From: Caldisericota bacterium
GTDB taxonomy: Bacteria > Caldisericota > JANLFM01
Direction of reading: 5' to 3'
DNA length: 64,000 nucleotides
Assembly (NCBI GenBank): GCA_024655965.1
Contig: JANLFL010000004.1
Coordinates: 1-64,000 of the forward strand
Shown here: positions 8,065-17,123 of the stretch, one piece after another
How the letters are laid out: the number at the start of each line of letters is the position of its first letter
Numbering within the stretch: the stretch's first letter is position 1
The notes under the pieces: generated by a model
What the model was told of the DNA's origin: nothing
Databases searched by the model: none
What the model saw: only the letters and a program-made list of their open reading frames with translations
Program-made: the position numbers and the translations under genes

Positions 8065-8180
8065 AAAAATTCTCCTTCGGGTCGAACTTTCAAAAAAGGA
8101 CGCTTCCTATTTTAAACCAAAAGAGGCCTTAACGGTAAAATTTAAGGAAAAAAAGGGATTTTCCCAGACTTACCTTGAAG

Positions 8181-8186
8181 TATAAT
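8181..8186 (+). promoter_or_regulatory. Candidate -10 for the phosphorylase operon
   Basis: A perfect TATAAT lies 111 bases before the TTG start at 8298, in the divergent region between the sodium-pump and phosphorylase genes. No clear -35 hexamer is found at 16-18 bases, so only the -10 is supported. No recognisable purine riboswitch was found in the leader. Confidence 0.3.
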
Positions 8187-8297
8187 TTCCACCAGGGACT
8201 TGAAGAGGGACATCTTTGGAAAACCTTGGGGGTAGAAAAATCGTTCATTTTTTTTGCAATAATGAAATAAGACCCCTATTCCAGAAAGGAGGCTTTC

Positions 8298-9047
8298 TTG
8301 GAAGAAATTCAATATCACATCAAATGCAAGAAAGGAGATGTGAACAGGGCGGTGCTCCTAACCGATAACCCGGGAAGGGTAGAGGTAATCGCCCAGAATT
8401 TTTTTGAAAACCCCACCAAAGTTTCGGAGAACAGGGAATTCCGCATTTTTAACGGAACTTTTGAGGGGATGGAAATTGCGGTCTGCTCCACCGGAATCGG
8501 TTGCATGTCCAGCGCTGTGGCCATCGAGGAACTTGCCAATGTTGGATGCAAGTTTTTCATCCGGGTTGGGACCGCGGGTTCGCTTCAGGGGGATATTCTC
8601 CCAGGGGAAATAGTCATCGCCACAGGAGCGGTCCGAGGTGATGGGGCCTCAAAGGAGTACATTGACATTTCCTATCCGGCGGTGTCAGGCTTCGAAGCGA
8701 TTAAAGCTTTAAGGCGCCGGGTGGAGAGGGAAAATTGTCCCTACCACCTGGGGATTATCCGCAGCCACGATGCCTTCTATCTGGAATCCCCCTTGGCTTT
8801 TGGGGATTACAAAAAAAGGATCCAGCCCTGGGCTGAAGCAGGGGTGCTGGCGATTGAAAACGAATCGGCCACCCTCTTCGTGGTGGGTTCGCTGAGGAGG
8901 GTTCAGGTGGGAAGTATTCTTGTAATTGCCGGACACCTCCTTGAGGATATCGAATACCCGGTTTGGAAATTTAAGGAAGGCCTTGACCGGGCAGTTCTAA
9001 TTGCCTGCGGGGCCCTCGCCGATCTTTTAAAGGAGGAGGAAAGATGA
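8298..9047 (+). CDS. Uridine-phosphorylase-superfamily protein, copy A (altered phosphate loop)
   Basis: A 249-residue PNP/UDP-family phosphorylase; start TTG 8298 behind AAAGGAGG. Visible motifs are CSTGIGCMS, FIRVGTAGS (phosphate arginine), GDGASKEY, RSHDAFY and ENESATLF. The family phosphate loop G-D-P-D/E-R is here D-N-P-G-R, placing an acidic residue where glycine normally holds phosphate. The ribose motif E-M-E is E-N-E. The Gln/Arg pair that reads uracil in E. coli Udp is absent, so a pyrimidine substrate is unlikely. It overlaps copy B by ATGA. I infer a heteromer in which copy A is weakly active or structural. Confidence 0.8.
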   Translation: MEEIQYHIKCKKGDVNRAVLLTDNPGRVEVIAQNFFENPTKVSENREFRIFNGTFEGMEIAVCSTGIGCMSSAVAIEELANVGCKFFIRVGTAGSLQGDILPGEIVIATGAVRGDGASKEYIDISYPAVSGFEAIKALRRRVERENCPYHLGIIRSHDAFYLESPLAFGDYKKRIQPWAEAGVLAIENESATLFVVGSLRRVQVGSILVIAGHLLEDIEYPVWKFKEGLDRAVLIACGALADLLKEEER

Positions 9048-9790
9048 AATTTGCCCCTCATTTGAGTCTTTACTCGGGCAAGGTTGGGGAATTCGCTATC
9101 CTTCCCGGGGATCCCGAAAGGTGCATTTTGATCGCCGATCACCTGGAAAATCCCCAACTGGTCTCCTCAAACCGCGAATTCGTGACCTATACCGGAAAAT
9201 ACAGGGAACTGACCGTGAGCGTTGTTTCCACCGGGATGGGATGCCCTTCCGCGGCAATCGCCCTGGAGGAGTTGGTCATGCTGGGGACAAAGGCCTTCGT
9301 CAGGCTGGGTACTACCGGAGCCCTCCAGAAAAATTTGAAAATCGGGGAATTGGTCATCGCCCATTCAGCAGTCAGGACAGACGGGACCTCCCTGGAATAC
9401 ATTGCCCCTGAGTTTCCGGCAATCGCTGACTTAGACCTGACCATTTTTCTGGAGGAAGCGGCCAAGGGGAAAGGGGTTAATCCCTGGGTTGGTACAATCT
9501 GGAGCCACGACGCTTTTTACAAAGGTTCCGTGTTCGCCGACCCGGAGTTCCTGAACCGGGAAAAATGGATGATCGAGGCCAACGTCTTAAGCGTGGAAAA
9601 CGAGTCCACCGCCTTATTCGTGATAAGTTCAATAAGGAAGGTGAAAACCGGGACAATCCTGACCGTGGTCGCCAACCACCACACCCGGGAGGTCATTTCA
9701 AATGAGGAGAATCTGCGCCCCATTTTTGATTTGATGACCGAAATCTGCCTGGACGCCTTTTACCGGCTTAGGATTTCGGGAAAGGTTTAA
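9044..9790 (+). CDS. Uridine-phosphorylase-superfamily nucleoside phosphorylase, copy B
   Basis: A 248-residue paralogue of the preceding gene, starting inside its stop (ATGA), which implies coupled translation. The phosphate loop is canonical (PGDPER), with the neighbouring-subunit arginine (SNREF), VRLGTTGAL and CPSAAIALEEL in place. As in copy A the ribose motif reads ENES instead of EMES, and the uracil-binding Gln/Arg pair is missing. The base-site loop reads ANHHTRE, with asparagine where hexameric purine phosphorylases carry the catalytic aspartate. Phosphorolysis of a purine or modified nucleoside is the likely reaction. The amidohydrolase six bases downstream supports a salvage role. 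Confidence 0.85.
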   Translation: MKFAPHLSLYSGKVGEFAILPGDPERCILIADHLENPQLVSSNREFVTYTGKYRELTVSVVSTGMGCPSAAIALEELVMLGTKAFVRLGTTGALQKNLKIGELVIAHSAVRTDGTSLEYIAPEFPAIADLDLTIFLEEAAKGKGVNPWVGTIWSHDAFYKGSVFADPEFLNREKWMIEANVLSVENESTALFVISSIRKVKTGTILTVVANHHTREVISNEENLRPIFDLMTEICLDAFYRLRISGKV

Positions 9791-9796
9791 GGAAAT

Positions 9797-11149
9797 ATGG
9801 GGCTGGTCTTAAAGAACGTAAGAATTTTTGATGGGGAGACTCTTTCCAACCCTTCCTCCATTTATATTTCTGGGGGAAAAATTATGGGGGTAGGGGAGGG
9901 CTTCCCGGAATTTAACCCCAGGGATGGGTGGGAGTCCCTTGATTGCCAGGGAAAAGTGGCCTTTCCCGGGTTAATCGACTGTCACACCCACCTGTACCAG
10001 ACCTTCGGCAGGGGTTTGATGGACAACCTGCACATCACTAATTGGCTGGAGGTGATCTGGCAGTTCCCTCGGATCTTCAGCGAGGAAGCCCTGTACTACT
10101 CCACCCTTTTGGGGGCCATGGAGGCTTTAAAAACAGGTACCACCCTGGTTGTCGATCTAATCGAGGGCAGGGGAGAAGAACCCATCATCCAGGCCATAAT
10201 TGATTCCGGCTTGAAGGCAGTGATGGGGAAGATGCAGAACGATTTTCCTGAAGGGAAGAACACCCCGGTCAAGTCCACCGAGGAGTGCCTGAAGGATAGC
10301 CGAAGGTTCTTCAAAAAGTGGCAGGGATCAGGAAATGGGCGAATAAATGTTCGCTTTTCTTTCGCCGGGCTTCCCGCTTCAACCGAAGGACTGGTCCGGG
10401 GAATGGTTAAATTGAGCCGGGAGTACGGGGTGGGGATCCACGCTCACGCTGCCGAGGGTAAGGAGCCCACGGAGCAGGTAAAAAGAAGGTTCAATTCCGG
10501 GGAAATATTCGCCCTGGAAAAACTGGGGGCCCTTGGTCCTTCCACCCTTCTTGCCCATGTTATCTGGGTGGAAGAGAGGGAAATGGACCTCCTTGCCCAG
10601 AGGGGGGTCTCGGTGGTCCACTGTCCCTTCACCAACTGTAAAGTTACCGATGGCTTATCCCCGATGTATGAGATGTCCAGAAGGGGTGTAAACATTACTT
10701 TTGGGTGCGACGGGGCAGCCTCCAGTGGAAATTACGATCTCATCCGCGAAGGCCAGCTGGGGTCAATGCTCCAGAAAGTTTCCTCAATGGAGGAAAAGGC
10801 TTTCAATCCCCCCTTTCTTTTCCGGTGCATGACCTCCAACGGGGCAAGGGCGCTGGGGCTGGAAGGGGAAGTGGGAAAAATTGAACCGGGATTCAAAGCG
10901 GACCTGATCCTCCTCGAGCTCCCCCCAGCAAAAAACCTTTCCTGGAAAACCTTTTTAACCAATTTGATGTATTCCTCCTCCGGGGGAGAGGCTGTAAAAG
11001 GGGTCATAATCGAGGGGAAAACGATCATCTGGGAGGGAAAGTTTCTTCAGATTCCTGAGGAAAGCGTCCTGAATATAGCAAGGGAAATTTTCTCCAAAGA
11101 GAAATGGAAGTTGGAAAAAGCTCTGGCTAAAACTTTTAAAAAGGAGTGA
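9797..11149 (+). CDS. SsnA/TRZ-ATZ-type metal-dependent amidohydrolase (probable purine or nucleoside deaminase)
   Basis: A 450-residue cytosolic amidohydrolase. Metal and catalytic residues of the deaminase subgroup are in place: H63-x-H65 (DCHTH), H217 with E220 (HAHAAE), H254 (LLAHV) and D305 (FGCDGAAS). The beta-sandwich ends (N-terminal 1-55; C-terminal ADLILLELPP) are intact. Relatives include the guanine, 8-oxoguanine and methylthioadenosine/S-adenosylhomocysteine deaminases and SsnA. The tandem phosphorylases upstream point to a purine or nucleoside substrate. It begins six bases after copy B and ends one base before the DUF2148 gene, so it lies in the same operon. The exact substrate is not readable from sequence. 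Confidence 0.8.
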   Translation: MGLVLKNVRIFDGETLSNPSSIYISGGKIMGVGEGFPEFNPRDGWESLDCQGKVAFPGLIDCHTHLYQTFGRGLMDNLHITNWLEVIWQFPRIFSEEALYYSTLLGAMEALKTGTTLVVDLIEGRGEEPIIQAIIDSGLKAVMGKMQNDFPEGKNTPVKSTEECLKDSRRFFKKWQGSGNGRINVRFSFAGLPASTEGLVRGMVKLSREYGVGIHAHAAEGKEPTEQVKRRFNSGEIFALEKLGALGPSTLLAHVIWVEEREMDLLAQRGVSVVHCPFTNCKVTDGLSPMYEMSRRGVNITFGCDGAASSGNYDLIREGQLGSMLQKVSSMEEKAFNPPFLFRCMTSNGARALGLEGEVGKIEPGFKADLILLELPPAKNLSWKTFLTNLMYSSSGGEAVKGVIIEGKTIIWEGKFLQIPEESVLNIAREIFSKEKWKLEKALAKTFKKE

Positions 11150-11692
11150 ATGGAAGAGATGAAAAGAGAGGAACTGCTGAAAAAAGCCTTCGAATTAGGA
11201 CCCCCTCTGGCCGCGGCCAGGGCGATTACTTCTCCCAAGGGCAAGGGAAGGGACTCGGTCCAGGTGATCTTGCTGGAGGAAAAAGAGGAGATCGAAAGTC
11301 TTTTGAAAAAAGTTGAGGAATTGGGGGAAAGGGAGGAAGACCCCAGACCAATATTTTTAAGGGACGCCCAGACCATCAGGAAAAACAACTGCCTGATCCT
11401 TCTATTCTATTCGGAAAATGAACCCTTGGGGCTGAACTGCGGTTTTTGCACCAAGAACTGCGATGCCGCCACAAAGAAGGAGGTGTTCTGCGCTTTTTCC
11501 CTCCTGGACCTGGGGATTAGCCTGGGATCAGCGGTTTCACTCCTCTCGCAAATGGGCTTCGATAACCGGATTCAATACACCCTGGGTAAGGCGGCGGTTG
11601 ACCTGGGGATTGTTCCCAAAAATTCCGCTTGCTTGGGGGTGCCGGTTTCCCTCTCCTCGAAAAACCCCTTTTTTGACCGTTTCTGGTGGTAG
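11150..11692 (+). CDS. DUF2148 iron-sulfur protein
   Basis: A 180-residue protein of the DUF2148 ferredoxin-domain family (COG4739 type). Visible features are the LRDAQTIRKN segment, the cysteine set C97-x2-C100-x3-C104 followed by C114 (LGLNCGFC-TKNC and VFCAFS), the helix DLGISLGSAVS and the DNRIQYTLGKAAVDLG block. Four cysteines suggest one Fe-S cluster and an electron-transfer or sensing role, but the family has no assigned reaction that I know of. ATG 11150 directly follows the amidohydrolase stop (TGAATG), and AAGGAG upstream supports it. It is probably translationally coupled to the salvage genes. Confidence 0.8.
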   Translation: MEEMKREELLKKAFELGPPLAAARAITSPKGKGRDSVQVILLEEKEEIESLLKKVEELGEREEDPRPIFLRDAQTIRKNNCLILLFYSENEPLGLNCGFCTKNCDAATKKEVFCAFSLLDLGISLGSAVSLLSQMGFDNRIQYTLGKAAVDLGIVPKNSACLGVPVSLSSKNPFFDRFWW

Positions 11693-11699
11693 GGATAAT

Positions 11700-12671
11700 T
11701 TGAAAAAGTGGCTTCGGGTTATTGTCCTCCTCACCCTGGCAATCCTTTTTCTTCTGATCGTGGTCCCCTTTCTCATTCCCATACCTCCGCTTGTTGGAAC
11801 CTTCCCTCCCGAGGAGCTGGCGGATGAAAACAGCCTCTTCTGCGATGTTTTGGGGATAAAGGTCCACTTTAAACAGGCAGGCTCCGGGGAAAGGGCTTTT
11901 TTTCTTCTCCACGGTTTTGCCTCCAGCATTTTTTCCTTCCGGGAGGTGATGGCTCCCTTATCGGAGCTTGGGAAAGTCGTTGCTTGGGACCGCCCCGGTT
12001 TTGGTTTGACCCAGAGGCCTTTGCCCGGGGAATGGGAGGGGGAAAGCCCCTACTCCCCGGAATTTCAGGCGAAGCTCACGGTCAAATTGATGGACAAAAT
12101 GAATGTCTCCCGGGCAATTCTTGTAGGTCATTCAGCGGGTGGGGCGATTGCCCTTTTCACGGCGATCCTCTATCCGGAAAGGGTTCAGGGCTTGATTTTA
12201 ATTTCCCCCGCGGTCTATTCCCAGGGAGGCATCCCTGGTTTCATTCGCTTTTTGCTGAACACCCCTCAGGGAAGGCATCTTGGGCCCCTATTAATTCGCT
12301 CCTTCGCCAACCAGGGGAAGGAATTGGCTCAAAAGGCCTGGAATGACCCTTCAAGAATCACTCCGGAAATCTGGGAAGGTTACCTAAAGCCCTTGAAAGC
12401 CCGGAATTGGGATCAGGGCCTTTTCCAATTTCTCCTTTCCAGCCATCCCCTTCCTCTGGAAAATAACCTCCCGGAGCTCAAAATTCCCGTATTAATAATT
12501 CACGGGGAAAACGATGGGGTCATTCCTTTAAAAGAGAGCTTCCGCCTCAAAGAAAGCATTACTGAAGCTGATTTGGATATTATCCCTGACTGCGGGCATA
12601 TCCCTCAGGAGGAATCTCCCGAAGCTTTTCTTAAAGCGGTAAAGGATTTCATAAAAAGAAAAGGACTTTAA
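11700..12671 (+). CDS. Membrane-anchored alpha/beta hydrolase
   Basis: A 323-residue alpha/beta-hydrolase fold protein. The frame is open further upstream inside the DUF2148 gene, but TTG 11700 is chosen because it lies just after that gene's stop and opens with an N-terminal membrane anchor (about residues 6-28). The oxyanion motif LLHGFAS, the nucleophile elbow GHSAGG, an acid in HGENDGVIP and the histidine in DCGHIPQEE complete the serine-hydrolase triad. The fold resembles esterases and C-C hydrolases; substrate unknown. It is the last gene of the operon begun at 8298. Confidence 0.8.
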   Translation: MKKWLRVIVLLTLAILFLLIVVPFLIPIPPLVGTFPPEELADENSLFCDVLGIKVHFKQAGSGERAFFLLHGFASSIFSFREVMAPLSELGKVVAWDRPGFGLTQRPLPGEWEGESPYSPEFQAKLTVKLMDKMNVSRAILVGHSAGGAIALFTAILYPERVQGLILISPAVYSQGGIPGFIRFLLNTPQGRHLGPLLIRSFANQGKELAQKAWNDPSRITPEIWEGYLKPLKARNWDQGLFQFLLSSHPLPLENNLPELKIPVLIIHGENDGVIPLKESFRLKESITEADLDIIPDCGHIPQEESPEAFLKAVKDFIKRKGL

Positions 12672-12808
12672 CTTCTATGTGGAAAATTTCCCTTAATTCC
12701 CTTGAGGCGCTTGAAGGGTAGGGGAGGTTCCCAAAAAAAGTTGGGGGGAAAACGATTTACCAATTGATTTATAATTAAAGCGGAAAAAATCAGAAGGGGG
12801 TTTTCCTT

Positions 12809-15388
12809 TTGGGAATTGAAGACCTTTTTCGAAAAATAGTGGAGACCAGCAACGAGGGGGTCATCGCCATTGATCCTCAAGGTTCAATTATCTTGGCAAA
12901 CCATCAAATGGAGGTAATGCTGGGATATGGAAAGGGGGAACTGTTGGGCCTTCACGCCCGGGACCTCGTCTGGGAGACGGAGTTACCCGATTTTGTTGAC
13001 CATTGGTTGAAATTACAGCAGGGGTTAGGGGGAAGGTATAAGAGGACGCTGAAAAGAAAAGATGGCAGTCCAACCGTTGTCCTGGTTTCTGCAAACCCCA
13101 TTATTGAGCAAGGGGAATTCAAAGGGGCCTTCGCCCTGGTGGGGGAATTTTCCCAGTACCAGCAAATTTCCCGGGAACTATTTTCGGCAATAGAGGAACT
13201 GAAGACCCTGGAAGTAATCGTCAACCGGAGCCCTGCCGTGGCCTTCGTTTGGAAACCCGAGGAAGGTTTACCCGTCCAATATGTCTCGGAGAACGTGTCC
13301 CAGTTTGGATATCAAAAAGAAGAGTTTGAAAGCGGGACCTTGGTCTTTACAGATATCATTCATCCCGAAGATCGGGAAAGAGTAGTCCAGGAAGGGAGAG
13401 AGTTCCGAAAAGAGGGGAGAAATGAATACTTCCAGCATTACCGGATCATCACCAAAGACGGGAAAATCAGGTGGGTGGACGATCGGACAATTGTAAACCG
13501 GAGCCCAAGCGGGGAAGTCCTAAACACATACGGAATCATCCTGGACGTCACCTCCCGGGTGCTGATGGAAGAGGAAGCCCTGGAAGCGGAAGCCAAGCTC
13601 CGAGCATTTCTGGAAGCCAGCCCCGACCTCATTTATTTAAAGGACACCGAAGGGAGAAACCTGCTTGTTAATACCGCTTACGCTCATTATTTTGGCCTCC
13701 AACCAGGGGACATCAACGGGAAAAAGGACTCGGAAATCATGCCCCCGGGCCTTACGGAGCAGTGCGCTCAGAGCGATCGCCTGGTAATTCAAAAAAATGA
13801 ACCCATCAGGGCTGAGGAAAAGATCCAGAACGAGAAAGGGGAAAGGGTTTTCGACACCATCAAGTTCCCCATAAAGGGCGCCTATGGGAAAGTCCGGGGG
13901 ATCGGAGGGATCAGCCGGGACATCACCGAACTCCGCCGGGCCTCCGAAGCTTTGAAAAAACAAGGGGAGTTCCTGAAGCTCATCCTGGATCACGCCCAGG
14001 ACCTGATATACAGGTACCGTTTGTTCCCTGAACCTGGTTTCGAGTACGTTAGCCCATCCGCCACCAGGATCACGGGATACACCCCGGAGGAGCATTATGC
14101 TGACCCTTATCTGGGAATGAAAATCGTCCATCCCGAGGACCGTCCCATCCTCGAAGCTCTGAGGAATGACCCGGTTTCCTTCCAAAAACCGGTGGAGTTC
14201 CGGTGGGTGAAAAAGGATGGGACCATTTTCTGGACAGAGCAAATTAACACCCCGGTTTTCGATGAAACAGGAAGGGTAGTGGCAATAGTGGGTATCGCCC
14301 GGGACATAACAGAGCAGAAGAAAGCCCAGGAGAAGATCATCGAAAGCGAGCGGAACCTGAGGGCTTTTCTTGAAGCCCTCAAGGAACCAGCGGTCCTTCT
14401 GAATACGGAGGGGGAAATCCTCTTTGCCAATAAAAACGCTTCCTTGAGGCTGGGGTTGCCTCCTTTGGAAAATTCCCATTGTTGCTTGTGGGATTTTTTA
14501 AGCGGGGAGCTGGAAAAAAAGCTGAAACCCCTGGTGTTAAATGCGGTTGAGGGCAAGGGGCCAATATCCGGGGAAATTGGCATCGAGGACCGGACTTTTC
14601 TCCTTCAGGTCTACCCCTGGGAGACGGAGGATGGTAGGGTGGAGAAGGTGGTGCTTTTAATGATCGACATTACGGAAAGAATCAGGGTGGAGGGGGAGAA
14701 GGAAAAAGTCAAAAACGCCTTGATTTATTCAGTCTCCCACGATTTGAAGACCCCGTTGATGGTCATGGAAGCCTCCCTTGATTTAATTTCCAGTTCCGAC
14801 CCCGAAAGGAGGGAGGAAAAGTTCCTGGAATACAGCATCTTGTTCAGGAACAACTTAAACCGGATGAAAGGCTTGGTGGAAAACCTCCTCTTAAGCCAAA
14901 GGGCGATTCTTTCCGAGATCAAACCCTCCCCTCAAACAGTGAACGTCTTCAAGATGTTCGGGGAAACCGTCTCCGAGATGAGGACCCTTGCCCGGTCCCT
15001 GGGGGTGGAGCTGGAAGAGAAAACTTCCGGGGAACCCCTTTTTATTGAGTTCGACCCGGAACTGGTGAGGAGAGCGCTGGAGAACATCATATCCAACGCC
15101 ATCAAATTCTCAAAAAAGGGGCAGAAGGTTACGGTGAGCCTGGAGAGGGAAGATCATGAGCTCCGTTTCGTGGTTGAGGACAAGGGACCAGGAATAAAAA
15201 AGGAGGAAATGGAGGGTCTTTCCCAGCCCTTCAGAAGGCTTGAATCAGCGGAAAGGAGCAATATCCCAGGGACGGGCCTCGGGCTTTTTGTTGCTCGAAA
15301 ACTGGTGGAAGCGCACGGGGGAAAGCTTGTCCTGGAAAGTTCCCCCGGTATGGGAACAAAGGCCATTATCAGCCTCCCAATAAAATAA
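12809..15388 (+). CDS. Multi-PAS sensor histidine kinase
   Basis: An 859-residue soluble kinase; start TTG 12809 after AAGGGGG. Five PAS/PAC units are readable at about residues 5-115, 135-255, 265-385, 390-510 and 515-625, with PAC ends such as GISRDITE and GIARDITEQ. A HisKA domain follows with H644 in SVSHDLKTPL, then a HATPase domain with an N box (NIISNAIKF), a G1 box (DKGPGI) and GTGLGLFVARKL. No transmembrane segment or receiver is present, so it senses cytosolic signals (redox, ligand or light, not distinguishable) and must pass phosphate to a regulator outside the window. The 137-base gap from the hydrolase may hold its promoter. A flavodoxin follows. Confidence 0.9.
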   Translation: MGIEDLFRKIVETSNEGVIAIDPQGSIILANHQMEVMLGYGKGELLGLHARDLVWETELPDFVDHWLKLQQGLGGRYKRTLKRKDGSPTVVLVSANPIIEQGEFKGAFALVGEFSQYQQISRELFSAIEELKTLEVIVNRSPAVAFVWKPEEGLPVQYVSENVSQFGYQKEEFESGTLVFTDIIHPEDRERVVQEGREFRKEGRNEYFQHYRIITKDGKIRWVDDRTIVNRSPSGEVLNTYGIILDVTSRVLMEEEALEAEAKLRAFLEASPDLIYLKDTEGRNLLVNTAYAHYFGLQPGDINGKKDSEIMPPGLTEQCAQSDRLVIQKNEPIRAEEKIQNEKGERVFDTIKFPIKGAYGKVRGIGGISRDITELRRASEALKKQGEFLKLILDHAQDLIYRYRLFPEPGFEYVSPSATRITGYTPEEHYADPYLGMKIVHPEDRPILEALRNDPVSFQKPVEFRWVKKDGTIFWTEQINTPVFDETGRVVAIVGIARDITEQKKAQEKIIESERNLRAFLEALKEPAVLLNTEGEILFANKNASLRLGLPPLENSHCCLWDFLSGELEKKLKPLVLNAVEGKGPISGEIGIEDRTFLLQVYPWETEDGRVEKVVLLMIDITERIRVEGEKEKVKNALIYSVSHDLKTPLMVMEASLDLISSSDPERREEKFLEYSILFRNNLNRMKGLVENLLLSQRAILSEIKPSPQTVNVFKMFGETVSEMRTLARSLGVELEEKTSGEPLFIEFDPELVRRALENIISNAIKFSKKGQKVTVSLEREDHELRFVVEDKGPGIKKEEMEGLSQPFRRLESAERSNIPGTGLGLFVARKLVEAHGGKLVLESSPGMGTKAIISLPIK

Positions 15389-15404
15389 AAGAAAGGGGAA
15401 TTCC

Positions 15405-15893
15405 ATGGTGGCAATTGTTTATTATTCACGGACCGGATCAACCCGGGAATATGCAAAAGGGATCAAGGATGCAACCGGAGGCGATTTAATCGAACTCTTG
15501 GAAAGGAACCCCAAAAAAACCAACGGCCAGTGCGCAATTCAAGCCCTTTTTGGGGTTTGCCCTCAACTGGAAAACAAGGACCTGGAACTTGCCCCCTATG
15601 ATCTGGTCGTGCTTTTAACACCGATTTATGCCTTCAACCCTTCGCCCGCCATAAATTCCTTTCTAAAAATAGCGAATTTAAAGGAAAAGAAGGTTTACCT
15701 CGTTACCCTGGGCGAAGACCCAAAATCACACCGGAAACCAACTGAAAAAATAAAAAGGAAAGTGGAAAAGAAGGGTGGGACCTTTTTAGGGTCAAGCTCG
15801 TTCAGGGGAGCGAGCATGTTCAAAAAGACCTTTTATTTCACTGAGGAGGAGCTCAGGAAAAATATAGGGGAAATTGTCCAAAGGCTTTCTTGA
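15405..15893 (+). CDS. Flavodoxin-like protein
   Basis: A 162-residue protein with the FMN phosphate loop YYSRTGSTREYAKGI at the N-terminus and the second loop LTPIYAFNPSPAI, typical of flavodoxin-domain proteins of the NAD(P)H-quinone reductase/protoporphyrinogen oxidase kind. A CAIQALFGVCP segment contributes two cysteines. ATG 15405 is preceded by GAAAGGGGAA. It lies 16 bases after the PAS kinase, so the two may be cotranscribed. The electron partner is unknown. Confidence 0.8.
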   Translation: MVAIVYYSRTGSTREYAKGIKDATGGDLIELLERNPKKTNGQCAIQALFGVCPQLENKDLELAPYDLVVLLTPIYAFNPSPAINSFLKIANLKEKKVYLVTLGEDPKSHRKPTEKIKRKVEKKGGTFLGSSSFRGASMFKKTFYFTEEELRKNIGEIVQRLS

Positions 15894-16063
15894 AGATCCT
15901 CATCTTGTTTCCCAGTAAGCCAGAGGCCCCCGGCTTTCAAGCTCAAAGGATTTCTCCCCTCAATTCTTTTAAGTCCTAAAAAATTTTTACGCAAGGGGAT
16001 AAATATTTCACAAAATTTTTATTTCGCAAAATGTAACTTTTCCGAAATAAAACCTGTTATTAT

Positions 16064-17011
16064 ATGGGGGAGGACATGGAAAGCCACATCAGGCGTTTTT
16101 TAGAACATTTGGAAATAGAAAAGGGTTACTCCCCCGGTACTGTGGAGGCTTATGCAACTCACCTCTACCGCTTCGCTCAATGGTTAAAGGAAAACTTTCC
16201 GGAAATTGACCATCCGGAAAAGATCAACCTGGAACACATCCACCAGTTTCGCCTCTATCTTTCAAGGCTTGTTTCCCCGGAGGGAAAGCATTTGAAAAAA
16301 GTCACCCAGGCTTACTACATCATCTCCATCAGGACCTTCCTCCGATATTTGATGGTCAATTGCCAGATGGATGTCCTTTCCCCGGATCGGATCGATCTTC
16401 CCAAGATCGGCCAGCGGGTGGTAAATTTCCTTTCCCTGGATCAGGTTGAGCTTCTTCTCCAGGCTCCAGATACCACCAACCCCAAAGGTTTAAGGGATAG
16501 GGCGATACTGGAACTTTTGTTCTCCACCGGGCTCAGGGTCTCCGAGCTTGTTTCCCTCAACCGCGACCAGGTATCCCTGGAGCGGAAGGAATTCGGGGTT
16601 GTGGGAAAAGGGGGGAAGGCCAGGGTTGTTTTCCTATCAGATTCAGCGGCAAACTGGCTTTCCAGGTACCTCCAGACGAGGACCGACAACCTGAAACCTT
16701 TGTTCATTGCGGTCCCGGGAAAGGGGAAAAAATCAAAAGATGGCAGGCTCACAGCCCGCTCCGTGGAGTTAATCGTCGACCGCTACGCTCGCCAGGTGAA
16801 CCTCCCCTTTAACGTCACCCCTCATACCTTGAGGCATTCCTTCGCCACCGATTTGATGATTGCAGGAGCGGATATCAGGGCGGTTCAAGAGATGCTGGGC
16901 CATTCATCCATCCGAACCACCCAGGTTTACACCCACGTAACGGATAGACAACTGAGAGAAATTTACCGGGCCTTTCATGGGCGTTCCAAACCGAGGGAAA
17001 ACCGAAAATGA
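16064..17011 (+). CDS. xerC: Xer-type tyrosine recombinase
   Basis: A 315-residue site-specific recombinase with an N-terminal SAM-like core-binding domain (about 5-95) and a catalytic domain with the expected residues: TGLRVSEL (Arg I), HTLRHSFA (His/Arg II), LGHSS and the nucleophile tyrosine in TTQVYTH. A single Xer protein may serve dif resolution; XerC and XerD cannot be separated here. The start is ATG 16064 or ATG 16076. The second matches the family N-terminus better, but the GGAGG before it lies only two bases away. A TATTAT at 16058-16063 suggests an almost leaderless transcript. Confidence 0.85.
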   Translation: MGEDMESHIRRFLEHLEIEKGYSPGTVEAYATHLYRFAQWLKENFPEIDHPEKINLEHIHQFRLYLSRLVSPEGKHLKKVTQAYYIISIRTFLRYLMVNCQMDVLSPDRIDLPKIGQRVVNFLSLDQVELLLQAPDTTNPKGLRDRAILELLFSTGLRVSELVSLNRDQVSLERKEFGVVGKGGKARVVFLSDSAANWLSRYLQTRTDNLKPLFIAVPGKGKKSKDGRLTARSVELIVDRYARQVNLPFNVTPHTLRHSFATDLMIAGADIRAVQEMLGHSSIRTTQVYTHVTDRQLREIYRAFHGRSKPRENRK

Positions 17012-17123
17012 GAAAGAGCCCTGGAAAAAAAGTGCCCTCAAAATGCCCCTACAAGGGCCGGTAAATAAAATGGACGATAAAAAACCCGTCTTTAATTTTT
17101 CCCCTTAAAATTCTGGGCAAATT

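Noticed and set aside
8065-8297. Purine riboswitch before the phosphorylase operon
   Set aside because: No three-way junction with the conserved loop-loop elements could be recognised.
11463-11699. N-terminal extension of the alpha/beta hydrolase frame
   Set aside because: It runs through the DUF2148 gene in another frame and encodes an arginine/proline-rich sequence; TTG 11700 gives a proper membrane anchor.
13637-14479. 280-codon open frame on the minus strand
   Set aside because: It lies antisense to the PAS kinase, whose repeated PAS/PAC motifs fix the coding strand.
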